Assembly: GCF_030463565.1 (NCBI RefSeq)
Contig: NC_134643.1
Location: 78,489,721-78,553,720 of the forward strand
DNA from: Pelecanus crispus
Taxonomy: Eukaryota > Chordata > Aves > Pelecaniformes > Pelecanidae
DNA: 64,000 nt
Reading direction: 5' to 3'
Within the stretch, counting starts at the first letter, position 1. Every line of letters starts with the position of its first letter. This document shows, piece by piece, positions 38,001-64,000 of this stretch. The translations under genes were made by a program, and so were the position numbers. A model generated the notes under the pieces. The model was not told the DNA's origin. It ran no database searches and saw only the letters and a list, made by a program, of their open reading frames with translations.

Positions 38001-41000
38001 TCTCTGGCAGCACATCATGGAAACCTTCTCCCAAAGAGAGGTAGGGATGTAAGGGGCAGAAAAGACCCTCAACGTAATAATAAAAAGGAGATGAGGGGGC
38101 ATATTTCTGGTGCGTTTTACAATAAATGCTGTAAGATGTTATCAAAGAAACCATTTGCTTTCAAATAAACAATATTCTCAACAGTACAACTAGAACTTCT
38201 AAGCATGGAAAGCTGAGATGGGGGGGCTTAGATGAGAAGAACATCATTTGCTGTAAATACTTTATCATAGGTCTATCTGTCAGCCTAAAACCTCATAGAT
38301 GCTGTTAGAAGAATACAAAATGTATTCTTCTGCATCAAAATAGCAGTGATTGTGTGTAGCTTTTGCTTACCTGCTTTTGTGGATAGGTATATCTTGAGGA
38401 AGGTACTGCATCCCTCTAACTGCAAGAATCCCCAAAGCAACATTGACTGGGCTTTGCACCCACCTGGCAAGGAACCTGTGCAGCGGCAGTGACAGCACCC
38501 GTCTGTGAGGCTGTGAGCATCACTGGGATGAGCCACATAACGGGTCATCAGCTCAGAGCTTTGAACTGCAGTGATGTCTGGGCACGTAGCTGCACACAAA
38601 CGCTGCATGTACAGCTGTAGCACAGACTTCCATATATGCCATGGCTCGCAGCTGAACCACTGACAGAAGGAGGAGTGAAAAAATAAAGCACCGAATTTAG
38701 TTAAATTTGCAACACCCACCTGTCAGCCGGTGTCCATCAGGGGCCTCATATGAAGTCTCTTTCCCATACCCTGACTACTGTGTGACAGTGGGGCTGCACT
38801 GTCCTGTTGTGTGACTGGACAGGCACCTGAGTGACAAGGGAAACCCATGTTTTGCTCTTGAGGCAGGTGACCATGTGAGCATGGAGTTTGGAAAAAGCCC
38901 TGGAGAAAAAGAGCCTTGGAGGACAGCTTGCAGGCGGATGAATGATCTTAGCAGGTTGGGCCCAGTCTCTGGCCTAAAGGTCTGACGAGATCAGTGTCTT
39001 ACAGATAATAAGCCAAACAAATTGTCTGGCACAAACAATACTTTTGCTCATTGTATTCCCCAAGAAACGCATTTACTGCATGTATATTATGCGCTGACGT
39101 AACACACGCTGACAAGTGCAGGTTTTTTAGTTTCAAAGATGCTCTCGCTGCTCAAGCAGTACTGGGGTGGAGGGAGGCTGCCCTCGTACTGGGAGTACAA
39201 TATGAAAAACCAGCTTGGCAGGCAGCTCCAAGGATCTTCACCTCATGTCATATCCGTGTAGGCAATCCAACGTGCTGCCCTTAGTCCCAAGGCATCCTGC
39301 TGCACTTCCTCAGCCAGTGCTGCAGTTTGTCGCAAGCTGCTTGGGTGCCTTCAGAAAGGCAGATCCCTGTTCCTCCTTTTCCTTTGTCTTTAGGCATGCG
39401 TAGCATGTTGTCTAATGTATTAGTTTTATAAAGTATCGCCGCTACGTAAGAATACACACAAGTGAACTGGAGGTGATGTTATTCTGCATGTTATTCTACA
39501 CGTTAAGAAGTGCTGTTGGAGCGTAGCATATCTCACACCGTGCATCAGGAGGCACGCAGCAGAGGTGGCAGCTGGTATGCGTGTCACCTTCGTGCTGGAG
39601 TGGCTCAGGATGCTGACAGTGCCCAGCATCCATCTCCTCGGGCAGTGCTGGGGCTCTCCAGAACTGGTCAGTGAGGGATCTCCTCAAATGATCACAAAAA
39701 AAGCCGTGGCTGGTAATAGTGCTGACTCCTAAATAAATATTATATTGGATAAAATGCACAGATGGGCACTCACGGCACTTCTCTTGATCTATGTTTTAAA
39801 CATAGAAACATCTTGTAGCAAAACTAGTCTGTGGCTACCTAGAGCAAGCGCATCTATGTTTATGTTGCCTGTCTAGCAACCTGACAAAAGGAAATTTGTT
39901 GGGGCAGTAAGCAGCAACAGCAGCAGCAAGAGGCACACAGGGGCAGGAGAAAGCAGACTGCAGCCATGTTAGCTTCATGTGCTATAGGAGTTGAAGCATG
40001 GTTATGTGAAACAGAGGGAGAAAGAAAATGCACCCGGGGCAGGGCAGTGTCTCCTAAAAATGCTCTGGGAATGATGTCTGGTTTGCAACTTAAAGATTCA
40101 GAGAAATGTTGCCAGCGGTTCAGAGCTGACTGCCCATTTAGATGATGTTTTTAAGAGGCACAAATAGCCATTTATTATGATTGTACAGGACAGACCCCTC
40201 TGTGACACCAGGAGTCAGTCAATGTTGATGGCTGAACAAAGAGAAGAGTATGCCCAGTCTGCCTTCACTTACCTGCTGGGTCATGCTGGAGTGCTGTTCG
40301 TCAGGCCCTTACGTTTTGTGAGCTTGTGGGGAAGTCATGGAAAGATCTGAAATGGGAATGGATCCCTCTGCGATTCTCACCATGCAATGCCTATTTCAGT
40401 AAACTAGAATCTTGCACTCAAATGGGCATTGTCATGACTGCTGAACTTTCAGTGGCTTTTGCCCTTGCATGAGATACTTCATTACCAGTAATTAATTTGA
40501 CTTCCAATGACCTTTAGGAACTTTTGAGTTCAGCTTTTCTCTGTCTTTGATAGGAGCTGACTTTTCCTATTACTCCTTTAAAGTTCTGAAGCTGTAAGGA
40601 CAGCTGAGCGCCATCTCACATGCCACCATCTGTAGTCTGATAAAAGCAATGCTGTCTTCTTGGAGTGTGATGAGGATAACTGCCCGTATTACCTAAGTGG
40701 ATCACTATTAGCTGAAAAAGGCAGTCATTGATTTTTTGCAACCAGTCAGAATGTGGCTGTCTCTCTCTTTATGCCTTTCAAACCTGTCAGTGACACCAAC
40801 AGTCACCAGTCACACTGGCAGTATTTATATCATTTACAGCATATATAAAATCAGCGGAGCATACTGGCGTATAGTAATGCTTTCTCTACGCTTACATGAG
40901 CGTATCAGCAGAATACCACACACCGCACTGTTATGTATATGAAGTGTCCTGCCTGTTCTACAGCAGGTGGCTGCTGTAGCGGTAACCATGCTCCGCAGGC

Positions 41001-41800
41001 TGTGCTCATCTCCTAACAAGCACTGCTGAGTGGCAAACCTGTTAGCAGGTGTTAGCAATTGAATTAATAGCATCCATGCTTTTTGTCTGGTCTAGCGTGC
41101 TCTGTCCCCTTAATGACAACTTGCACTTCTTCTTAAACTGCAAAAGATGATTTAAATCAGATCAAACTGACCTATTGATGTCACTACAGATAGCCTATTT
41201 TCTGTCAGTCATCACCCATTTTCATCATTACCAGCATCACGAAGTTTCACTGGGGCCACTGTACAAATGCTACTTGCTTTGTAATCCTGGACTGCACAAG
41301 TGTAGCTATCAGTGTAAAATTCAGCAGCAGGGAGAGCCTGGGCAAATACACTTTTTCTACAGCAGGCTAGAGGGGGAAAGGACACTTTTGATCTCTCTTT
41401 AAATCATTGTTTTGGGTGCAAGAGTAGTTTCAACGTAGTCCTCAGTGGGACAAGCAGCGGGTGAGTTTGGAAGTCACCAGTCGTCTTTGCAGTTTGTGGT
41501 GGGAGTAGCCCATCAGGCACCAGTAGAAGAGAGCTTCCTTCCTCTTTCTTTCTTTGAGGCAGTTTCTCAATAAAGGTTTCCCTTTATCTGCATGAGATAC
41601 GCATAGTAACTAACGTCAGAGTTATTTTAAAAAATGGTTAAAGGTCTCGGAAGGATGTTCGTGATGTGGTGCTTTGCTGTAGCCAGAATTTCTTCTTGCT
41701 TTGAAAAACTCTCCTTGAAGTCTGTTTGGAAGGAATTTAACTCAGTGTCCCAGCACTCACAAACTCCAGTTGTTTGATGAGAATGAAAAAAAAGCTCTCT
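35046..41800. other. Intergenic DNA between TTLL12 promoter and SCUBE1 3' side
   Basis: No exon, RNA gene or well-preserved transposon was recognised. The longest ORF (38285-38719, minus, 144 residues) has random composition. A noncoding transcript diverging from the TTLL12 promoter cannot be excluded. Confidence 0.6.
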
Positions 41801-42399
41801 GTTGCCTGAAGATGAAAATTAGACTGAAATAAGTAAATGCTATCAAAAAAGAGAAGTTCTCTTCTGATTCCTGTCTACATTATACCAGTGCGTGGAGCCT
41901 TCTCCATGTATACAAATAAATGGCAGGCAGGGGTATCCATTCCATTTTACGTTTATTATGAAAGTGATTTTAACAAAAGTTTTATTACATGCTTCATTTT
42001 GAGCTTTGACATAGAAATCAAAGCTATTAATATACAGAGGCAAAAGGAAATGTATTTTCTTATAAGGTACATTTACAACAACATTTTCTACTACAAATCT
42101 GACAGTATTGTTAAAATATTGGTAAAGCTTAGACCACTGTATTTTATTTTCTAAGTATCAAATTTTGTACAGTTATTCACTATCTTTGTTCTAAACTATC
42201 ATGGTACATTTCATATGGAAATAGCTGTTTGTACATAATTTACATTGGTAATAAAGCTTAGAAGTCCCAGCAGCATCTACAAGGGTTTCGTTCAAAATGT
42301 CACTCTTGCCCAGCGATTTACACGGAGCAAACTGGTACAGAAACCAATATTACACTCCACGTATTTTCCCCTGAAATCTAGTCTACCAGAAATTCCTGC

Positions 42400-42510
42400 T
42401 TACCAGATGATGGACATGAGCATAGTGAACTTTATGCAGGTGAAACTACCACTGACCTCAGTGGCAGTTTTGCCTTAAAAAGGCTCTATGATCCGATCTG
42501 ACACGAGGTT
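42400..42510 (-). repeat. Possible ancient sauropsid interspersed repeat with dyad
   Basis: On the minus strand GGCAAAACTGCCACTGAGGT and the following bases resemble a repeat tail common in reptile and bird genomes (ggcaaaactcccattgacttcagtgggag). It includes an imperfect 13-bp-arm dyad at 42443-42470. Family name uncertain. Confidence 0.4.
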
Positions 42511-44159
42511 TTATCACTTCCACTGCTATGTAGGAGCACAGATACCATACCTTTCCTTGTCTTTATACTATATTTGGGCATAATCTTTTGAATTCCCTTT
42601 TATTTCTGAGTTTTGTGTTGTTTCTTATCCTAACAATGGAAGAAGAACTAGCACTAACTTTAAAATACGTATTCTTTTTATGTTACGAAAACGCTAAGCA
42701 CTTCAGAATGACACTTGAGAGTCAGTTCTATGAAAATTACCAGGTTAAATTGCCCCAGAAAACTCTTCCTATGATGCCAGTGAGACTGCAGAAATGACAG
42801 GAGCAGTAACCTGGAAAGGTGAATCTGACTACTCACCACACCCACCCCAGACTCCTAAAGTACCTTTTTAATCATCGTGTTGAGTGTCTGCTGCTGTCAA
42901 TGCAAATTAACGGCCTTTCTAAGGTATAAAACATAGAAAACAATATTTACAAAATAATTTTAATTAAAAAAGTAACAAAAAACCCTCTAAAAAAGGTATT
43001 TTCACAATCATTAAAATAAAGTTTCATTAAGCAAAGCCACTTCTTTTTCTAGATATTGAGAAATTCAGCTAAAATCGAATTGCAACTGTCTGTATATCTT
43101 TAAACTTGTTATCTCTGCTTTCTGAATACAGATGGTTTAAATTATTACATCTAAAGGTACTTCTGTACATTTTACTCTTGTATATTACATATTAATTTTA
43201 TAGATTAAAAGCTTAGTGATGAAACAGAATAAATAAATGAAATAACAAACTGGAATTGTATATATTCAGATACTTAGATAACAGCTTTTTGACATTAAGG
43301 GTTTATTTCCCAGTCTGTTTCTATTCAGATGAAAAATGTTACGATGAAACATGAGACCTCTCTGAATCCAAGTCTCACACTGAGGAACAAGCTCATATTA
43401 CCTGCAGAAATTTCCCTTCTTCCATAAATTCTTATGGGAGACAAAAGTATTTTTTTTTTCCTCCCCAAGTGCTTACAACAGTCTCTCATCCTAGAAAATT
43501 ATTTCACAAAAGTCTCAAAGTATTGACAGTCTATAGAACTTCCCTTACTTCCCTTAAGAACTTCAGTTACTACAGTTCCTGTCAGTCAGTGGTTTTAAAC
43601 TGTGAAAAAAATGCAACTACTTGAACTCATGCCACAGGTATAAGTAACTGCGTGTGTTGCTCATTCCCATCATTAGAAAAGGGAAAATCCAGACCCCTGA
43701 GGTGGCTGAGAAATTTGCCGCTGGATTCAGTTGTTGAAGATTGCACTCTGGCTTCTTTTTTAAGAGCATTCAAAGCTATTTAGAGTGCAGACATGGGAAC
43801 TGCCACAGAGCAGTTCGGTTTTGCTGGCAAAGACCCATTAGCAGTTCCTGTATGAGAATCATACCACTACTTATGCTCCTGATGTTCATAACTTGTTATC
43901 TGCAAGATTAAAACTGGGTTGTTTATAGATAAGACTGACCTGAGAAACTTGAATCTGTTGGGCACGCTTACAGCGGGGTGGGGTTTGACTTTCCTCGTTG
44001 AATGTTTAACGCATGCAAGCATGTTTCTTGTTCGTGTGGCATCACCCTTGCGTTCTGCTTACAGACAGAGGACTACAGGTAAGCTGTGCTCTTTCAAAAC
44101 CAGCTGACAACTCAGAATGTGGACTCTCTGAAAACTCTGCGACCAAGCCTGTATTTATT

Positions 44160-44260
44160 TAAGCCAGTCTAAAACTAAACTAAGCTTGAACTAAACTAAA
44201 CCTAGCTTACTAGCTAAGCTAGCTTTAAGTAAGCTTACTTACTTTTAAGTAAGCTTACCC
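44160..44260. repeat. AAGCTT-rich palindromic cluster
   Basis: A low-complexity stretch of AAACTA, TAGCTT and TAAGCTTA words. It includes a perfect 16-bp palindrome TAAGTAAGCTTACTTA at 44226-44241 and a direct repeat of TTAAGTAAGCTTAC. No known element recognised. Confidence 0.8.
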
Positions 44261-45015
44261 TGGTATGAAGCTGATGGGTAGGAAAGATCAGTCTAAATCT
44301 TTAGTAGTTATAACACACTGGGATTTCACTTTATTCTATGGGGGAGGCACAATGAGGAAATAAATTTCTTTTCAAAAGGTGGTCTCTAGGTAAAAATCTA
44401 ATGTGTGATGGGAGGAAGGAAGGCAGGGGAAGAAAACGGGCTGAAAGAAGACTTCAGCAGCTTTAAATCCAGTTTTGGTGAGCTAAATCTTCAGGCAGAA
44501 TAAATCTTGCTATTGCAGGCGGTAATCTATTGAACACCGAATCCTGATGCTTCCTGTACTCAAATGACACACACAGGTACCGTGCCCACAGCAATCACTA
44601 ACGAGCACTTTCACGGCACGACTTAGGGCTTGATTAGCAACTTCTGATTGTTGCAGTCTCCTGGACTGCAGCAGGTATGCAGGCGGTGATTTGGTGGCAC
44701 GTGAGAATATTTAGGGATGATTCACCATCACCTCACTAAAAGTAAGTGCAGTATTTAAAGCAGGAGGAGAGGCTTAAAATAGTAAGTGCTACAGGTGCAG
44801 CTTTTAAGCATACAGGCTTTTGCAAATTAAAATAAAAAGCTCAGTTTGTGACGTGGAATTGGACAATCACTAAGTGGACACTTCTTTAGCCTTCTTGTAG
44901 TAACGCATAAAAACATGTTGTTGCATCTATCCTGCATACGAGTAATTCTGTAAGAACAGATATGGGGCTGTATTTACTGAAAATGTTTAAATGCAATATT
45001 TCATTTTTAGGGTGA

Positions 45016-45574
45016 AAGCCTGTCCTGGTTTTGGCTGGGATAGAGTTAATTTTCTTCCTAGTAGCTGACACAGTGCTGTGTTTTGGATTTAGTATGAGAA
45101 GAATGTTGATAACACACTGATGTTTCAGTTGTTGCTGAGTACTGCTTATGCTAGTCAAGGACTTTTCAGCTTCCCATGCTCTGCCAGGTGCACAAGAAAC
45201 TGGGAGGGGGCACAGCCAGGACAGTTGATCCAAACTGACCAAAGGGCTATTCCGTACCATATGATGTCATGCTCAGTATATAAGCTGGGGGGGCCAGTAA
45301 GCAGCGATTACTGCTCGGGAACTGGCTGGGTAACAGTCGGCGGGTGGTGAACAATTGCATTGTGCATCACTTGCTTTGTATATTATTATTATATTGTTAT
45401 TACTATCATTACTATTTTACTTTATTTCAATTATTAAACTGTTCTTATCTCAACCCAGGAGTGTTTCTCACTCTTACTCCTCCAATTCTCTTCCCTATCC
45501 CATCAGGGTAGGGGGAGTGAGCGAGCGGCTGTGTGGTGCTTAGTTGCTGGCTGGGGCTAAACCACGACAAAGCC
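45016..45574 (+). mobile_element. Solo LTR of an avian ERVL-type endogenous retrovirus
   Basis: A 549-bp element at 45021-45569 begins TGTCCTGGTT and ends CCACGACA (TG...CA termini). It is flanked by the exact 5-bp direct repeat AAGCC at 45016-45020 and 45570-45574. It has U3-like sequence, a TATA box (TATATAA, 45277-45283), an ATTAAA poly(A) signal (45433-45438) and a T/A-rich tract. The sequence matches an LTR family I recognise as abundant in neoavian birds (TguLTR5/ERVL-like; exact name from memory). The 5-bp duplication fits ERVL. No gag, pol or env is adjacent, so it is a solo LTR. Confidence 0.88.
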
Positions 45575-48500
45575 AAAATTTTCTATTCTGCTATGTATTG
45601 ATTCATTTCACAAAGCTGGTTTTCTTCAAGGCGGACATACTTCTCCTTGTATTTTTGATTCTCCATAGAAGACATTCCTTGTTGTTGTACTGTTATTGTA
45701 TAGTAGCAATATGTTCTCTGACTTCTGACAATGAAGACATCCTACACCTACATCAGCAAAGGAAGAGCTGAGCTCACCTTCTATTTGGCGACCGCCAGTT
45801 TATGTAACTATAAATCTAGGATGAAAGTCAAAGCATTTTTAACTTTTAGAGCTGATGTAAAAATTCTGTGCTGTTGTACAAATCAGCTGAAATCGGTTCA
45901 GACAGTCCTATATACCACTTGTCATTACTTGTTTCATTGGAAATGTGAAAATCCAAGGGCATTTCTGTGCAGAGCTGCAAACACTCAGACCCAACTCATT
46001 TTCTAAATGTATCACATATGAAACCCCTATATATTCAGAAGCATTTCACTGTATACTTTTGAAGGCCAAATTACTCTCTTTCTTTCACTGCTCTCAGCAA
46101 CACAAAAGTCTGCATTTGCTACCGAAGTCCCCGAGCGCCCTGTCCTGACTGTGGAGTCCATGCCCTGACATGGCTCTGGGGAATATGAGCTAACACACAC
46201 TCTCAGGTTGTCTGTCAGGATGAACTAGACAAACCCCTGGTTTTGTCTGATGTGGTTGTAAGTCAAGGCGAGTTGTACCAGAACTAAATGCAGCTAGTCC
46301 CTCCTGTACTCAGCTCTCACAGCTCTACCAAGGTCCCACTAACAGTGGCCAGAACAGGGATACATCCCTCCCGTAGTTGCTGTCTAATTCTAATCATTCC
46401 GAATAACCTATCAGGCTTTGAAATACTGCTTGGCTGAAGTAGTTTTTTAGCTATACACTTATACATAATTGAGTACCTAAAAACATTTTTGCTTTTTTAA
46501 GATTTAATTTTTTTCTACAAATAACTCCTGTTAAGGAAAAAAACGCATGTAACTTTTTTTTTTGTTCCAGGCATGCACTGAATCTCGGACCCATAAGATG
46601 ATGTTCTTTGAATGTCCACCTTTAGTAAGCCATAATGAATATTTAATAAAAGCAGTTTCAACATCCTCACAAAACATTAGGTTTAACAGCCTTTAAAAAA
46701 GGACTTTTATGGAGATGTTACATTTTGAAATGAGGGTTAATCTATAAATATATATATATATTAAAGAGAAAACTCATTAAAGACCTAAGATCCATAAGTG
46801 AAAAAACTGAGTTGTTAGACCCTAAGTTAAAACTGTTCAGGCATAGAAAGAAAAAAATTATGCTCTTCAACAGAAAAGGAAAGAAGGCAAGCAAAATTAC
46901 AAGATGGCCAAGTAGGAAAACTCAACAGAATATTTAAGGCGTCTCTTAGAAATGGAACATTCAACCACATGTAGCCAACAAAAAACAACTTTGTAAATTT
47001 AAACATTACTTGCTCAAAGACAAAAAAAAGTGTATGAAGTTAACCATGACCACCCTTAATGTATGTCTTTGAGAGCATCCAAGGGTATGCTAAACTACAG
47101 GGTAGGTATGCAAAAAAAAAAAAAAAAAAATGCAGTGAGGCAAAACTGCACGTTAGTCTTTTTCTGAAAGGATGTTGGTGTGACAGTTAATTTCTCCATG
47201 TAATAAACTTGTAGGATCAAAAGGGAAAATGATATACAAGAGGAAGGGACTTAAAAGTAAAGAGGCTGAAATACTAATGAAAATAGCTACTCTCTCATTG
47301 AAATTAGGTCCTGTGCCAGGAAACAGCAGGAAACACAGGATTTATCAGCATCTTAACCCACCAGTACCTGTCACTCTGTGAGGAAGGCCTGACCACGAGG
47401 CTCATGCTCTCTTGCAGCCTGTACAGTCCCTGTGGTTGATGGGCACTGCGGTTGCAAATTCGTGATAAAAGGGAGCACCAGGTCTCTGAAGACTGCAGGG
47501 CCTGCACTCCAACTCATCTGCAAAACTGCGTCCTGCTCACCCCCTCAGCCCCCTGAGAGCCCGGGCTGCTGACACAGGTATGTTCCCAGCGTTTGAGAGA
47601 CGGCAGATACAACAAAAATTTCTCCTTAGTGAGCTCCTCTCACGTGTGTTGTCCTCAGGGCTAACTCTGTTGGTCTGCATGTGAGGGGTGCCCAAGGAAG
47701 AGGCAATAGCTGACCCTTTACTGGACAGCAGTTGCATCTTAACTCATGTTATTTTTCCTGGAATAATGTATGTTAAAAGAGATTGTCCCAGAGTAAACCA
47801 TTATCCAGTATTATAAAACTCCACAAGGCTTCAGTTTGGTGTTATCGGAAGTGACAAGCACTTGGAGAAGTCATTTAATCATCTAAGCAAAGTTACAAAT
47901 AGATATGAGTAAATAGGGTGTGTGGGAGTAAAGATTTAAGCATGAATAATATTTACAGTAACTAAAGATAACATTAGTAATGTACCCACAAATAGAAGTA
48001 TATATTTATATATTTATATATTGTACTTAATTAGATGCTCTATTAACAGAAAGAAAAACAAGACTACTACTGTTGTTGTTCATTTCTCACCTATCCTATT
48101 GTAAATGCCTTCAAAGGGACCGACTGATGTATGGAAATCCAGAGCTAAATCTGTTTTATGAAGTAACTGACAGTGGCAAACCTCTGAAGAAGTTTAGAAG
48201 AGGACAGATAAAAACATTAGGATGTTAGGGCATGGGACTCAATCTTATGTAATTCATAAAACAAAATTATACATCTGTTTGGTTTTTTTTTCTTTCTTCT
48301 TTTTTTCCTTTCGATTTCTACTTGGACAGAGGTTCCACTAATCCACAAATGAGAAATCATAGAATAACAAAATTTAGATTGTTTTGTTTTCTTCTAAAGA
48401 TTCAAATATAAACTTCAAGTGCAATTCAAAATCCAAGTATTATTTATACTACATACTTCTTTCTACAACAGAACTTCTCTGCAGGTAGTTTAATCAGATG

Positions 48501-48852
48501 TGAATAGATTCCTTCTTTGCTTTGACAAAAGTTATTGTTGATGAAAAATAAAAAGCTAGAAAGAATATTTTCTACATAATGTAATTTCAAATGGAAAGTG
48601 AAGACACACTAGTGCAGACACAAATTTGGATCTTCAACTAGACGCACTCAGGGATGCACAATTTTTTTATAGTAAAAATCCCATTCAGAACATTGGCTTT
48701 TAACGATTATAAAACCTTATAGGTATTCTTCAATATACAATTGAAAACAAAGACTGCAAAAAAGAGCCTTCAAATTAGCAAATGTTTCTACTATGGAGGA
48801 AAGACAATATTTGACAGAAATGCAAAGTAACCAAAAATGTAATACCGCTAGA
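45575..48852 (-). other. SCUBE1: Probable SCUBE1 3' UTR and downstream sequence
   Basis: AT-rich DNA immediately past the SCUBE1 stop. SCUBE transcripts usually have long 3' UTRs, so much of this may be transcribed. It contains A/T microsatellites: (TA)n near 46743-46762, A19 at 47112-47130, and TATATTTATA repeats near 47998-48022. No transcript end could be fixed. Confidence 0.45.
47112..47130 (+). repeat. A19 homopolymer
   Basis: Nineteen consecutive adenines between GGTATGC and TGCAG. No SINE-like sequence precedes it. Confidence 0.95.
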
Positions 48853-63065
<14,213 letters not shown>

Positions 63066-63349
63066 CTGTACAAGGGAATTGACCTCCTTTGCATAAGAGA
63101 AGCAACATAGAAAAGAAATCAAGTAGCAAGGTAGCAAGTGACAGGCTGATAAGCGATATCTCAGCTGGGTTATCATGAGTGCAGCGACAGGCTTCATAAC
63201 ATTTCACATGCATTGTTAGACACCTCCTCTGTGCAATTTTGGGTTTGCTCATTTTGCTAGTGAATGCAGGGGGCAAAAATACAGTGCGGTGATGCTAAGC
63301 TGCACAGTGGTACCTCTATTGCCTATAATTTCCTGTCTCTTTTCTGCAT

Positions 63350-63490
63350 AAGGATTAGAAAGCGCTTTACAGAAATTAGTTAAGATCAGCAATACTATAT
63401 ACAGTCATTTGATGGTTAAACAAAGCAAGAGAGTAAATTTTCGTAAATTTATGAGAGCAGCAGGCCTGGGACTAAAGCATAGCAGTAGGG
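63350..63490 (+). repeat. Possible MIR/CORE-SINE-like relic
   Basis: AGAAAGCGCTTTACAGAAAT followed by TAGTTAAGATCAGCAATAC resembles the 5' middle part of the MIR/CORE pattern (aaagcgctttacaaacatta...). Diverged, with approximate boundaries. Confidence 0.4.
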
Positions 63491-63614
63491 GCCTCCAGAA
63501 ACTACCAGCTGGTGTTCCATCTCTTTCAGCAATGACAATCACCAGATATCAAAGGTTTTAAAAGCCTCTGATTGGGAGGTTACGAAAATACATTGGAAGG
63601 CTTTATCTGAGGGG

Positions 63615-64000
63615 AAATCATAGAATCATTTAGGTTGGAAAATAAAAAAAAAAAAGATCATAGAGTCCAACTGTTAACCTAACACTGCCAAGTCTACCAC
63701 TAAACCACGTCCCTAAGCACCACATCTACATGTCTTTTAAATACCTCCAGGGATGGTGACTCAACCACTTCCCTGGGCAGCCTGTTCCAATGCTTAATGA
63801 CCCTTCTGGTGAAGAAATTTTTCCCAAAATCCAATCTAAACCTCCCCTGGCACAACTTGAGGCCATCTCCTCTCATCCTATCACAAGCCAGAGGAACTAA
63901 ATGCCCTCTTATTATGTGTAACCACTGAGGAGAAAGGCTACTATCCACTGGGACTCAATCATATAAGCATTCTCTCCCTATATAAAGAAAGCTATGTGAA
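63615..64000 (-). mobile_element. CR1 LINE retrotransposon, 5'-truncated 3' end
   Basis: Minus-strand sense. The 3' tail carries the CR1 octamer (CATAGAAT at 63619-63626 on the plus strand, ATTCTATG on the sense strand). Upstream is the reverse-transcriptase C-terminal reading frame, with [20 protein letters not shown] and [20 protein letters not shown], ending at a stop near 63700. The frame is open across the recognisable part. A poly-T stretch (about 63642-63656 as plus-strand A) interrupts the usual 3' UTR. Similarity is clear to about 63900 and uncertain beyond; the element may continue past the edge. It lies in a SCUBE1 intron, same orientation as the gene. Confidence 0.9.

Larger units (their letters stand above)
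41800..45015. other. AT-rich DNA downstream of SCUBE1
   Basis: Markedly AT-rich, with many potential minus-strand poly(A) hexamers (complements of AATAAA at 41952, 42143, 43302 and 44154). Some of it may be distal SCUBE1 3' UTR, but no end can be chosen. No coding sequence is recognised. Confidence 0.5.

Noticed and set aside
38285-38719. 144-residue minus-strand ORF
   Set aside because: No recognisable domain, random composition, and no splice or promoter context supporting it.
45021-45569. Short ORFs inside the LTR, considered as retroviral genes
   Set aside because: The element is an LTR only; no gag, pol or env sequence is present beside it.
48341-48380. AATCATAGAATAAC considered as a second CR1 3' end
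   Set aside because: Only a partial octamer match; no CR1 3' UTR or coding sequence adjoins it.

Overview
The window is nuclear DNA from a bird, most likely a non-galliform (neoavian) species. Three spliced vertebrate genes occur in the order TSPO (+), TTLL12 (-), SCUBE1 (-). As I recall, this matches the conserved block on human chromosome 22q13. A CR1 retrotransposon tail and a solo ERVL-type LTR of a family common in neoavian genomes support the bird assignment. There are no bacterial operons, CRISPR arrays or viral coding genes. Single-frame ORFs outside the exons look like chance.

Layout: 932-5590 holds the whole TSPO coding sequence in three coding exons, with a poly(A) signal at 5635. 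TTLL12 is convergent with it, occupying 34819 down to 8336 in 14 coding exons. The exon lengths and phases join into one uninterrupted 627-residue frame. Its first exon sits in a CpG island (about 34380-35045). The 14 kb from 35045 to 48852 has no recognisable gene. Its AT-rich right part probably includes the SCUBE1 3' UTR, and a 549-bp solo LTR interrupts it at 45021-45569. The last nine coding exons of SCUBE1 lie between 63065 and 48853; earlier exons are beyond the right edge. The window ends in a minus-strand CR1 LINE 3' end. Several degraded MIR/CORE-SINE-like relics are scattered in introns.

The genes do not form a pathway. TSPO is an outer mitochondrial membrane cholesterol/tetrapyrrole-binding protein. 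TTLL12 is a divergent cytoplasmic tubulin tyrosine ligase-like protein. SCUBE1 is a secreted or cell-surface EGF/CUB glycoprotein. They are neighbours by conserved synteny only.

I do not see a previously undescribed multi-gene system. The observations most worth checking are: (i) a 71-bp (GA)n microsatellite that serves as the polypyrimidine tract of TTLL12 exon 9; (ii) a perfect 32-bp-arm hairpin carrying two mirrored E2F-type sites, 50 bp inside TTLL12 intron 1; (iii) a GC-AG splice donor in SCUBE1; and (iv) the solo LTR with intact promoter signals and an exact 5-bp target duplication downstream of SCUBE1.
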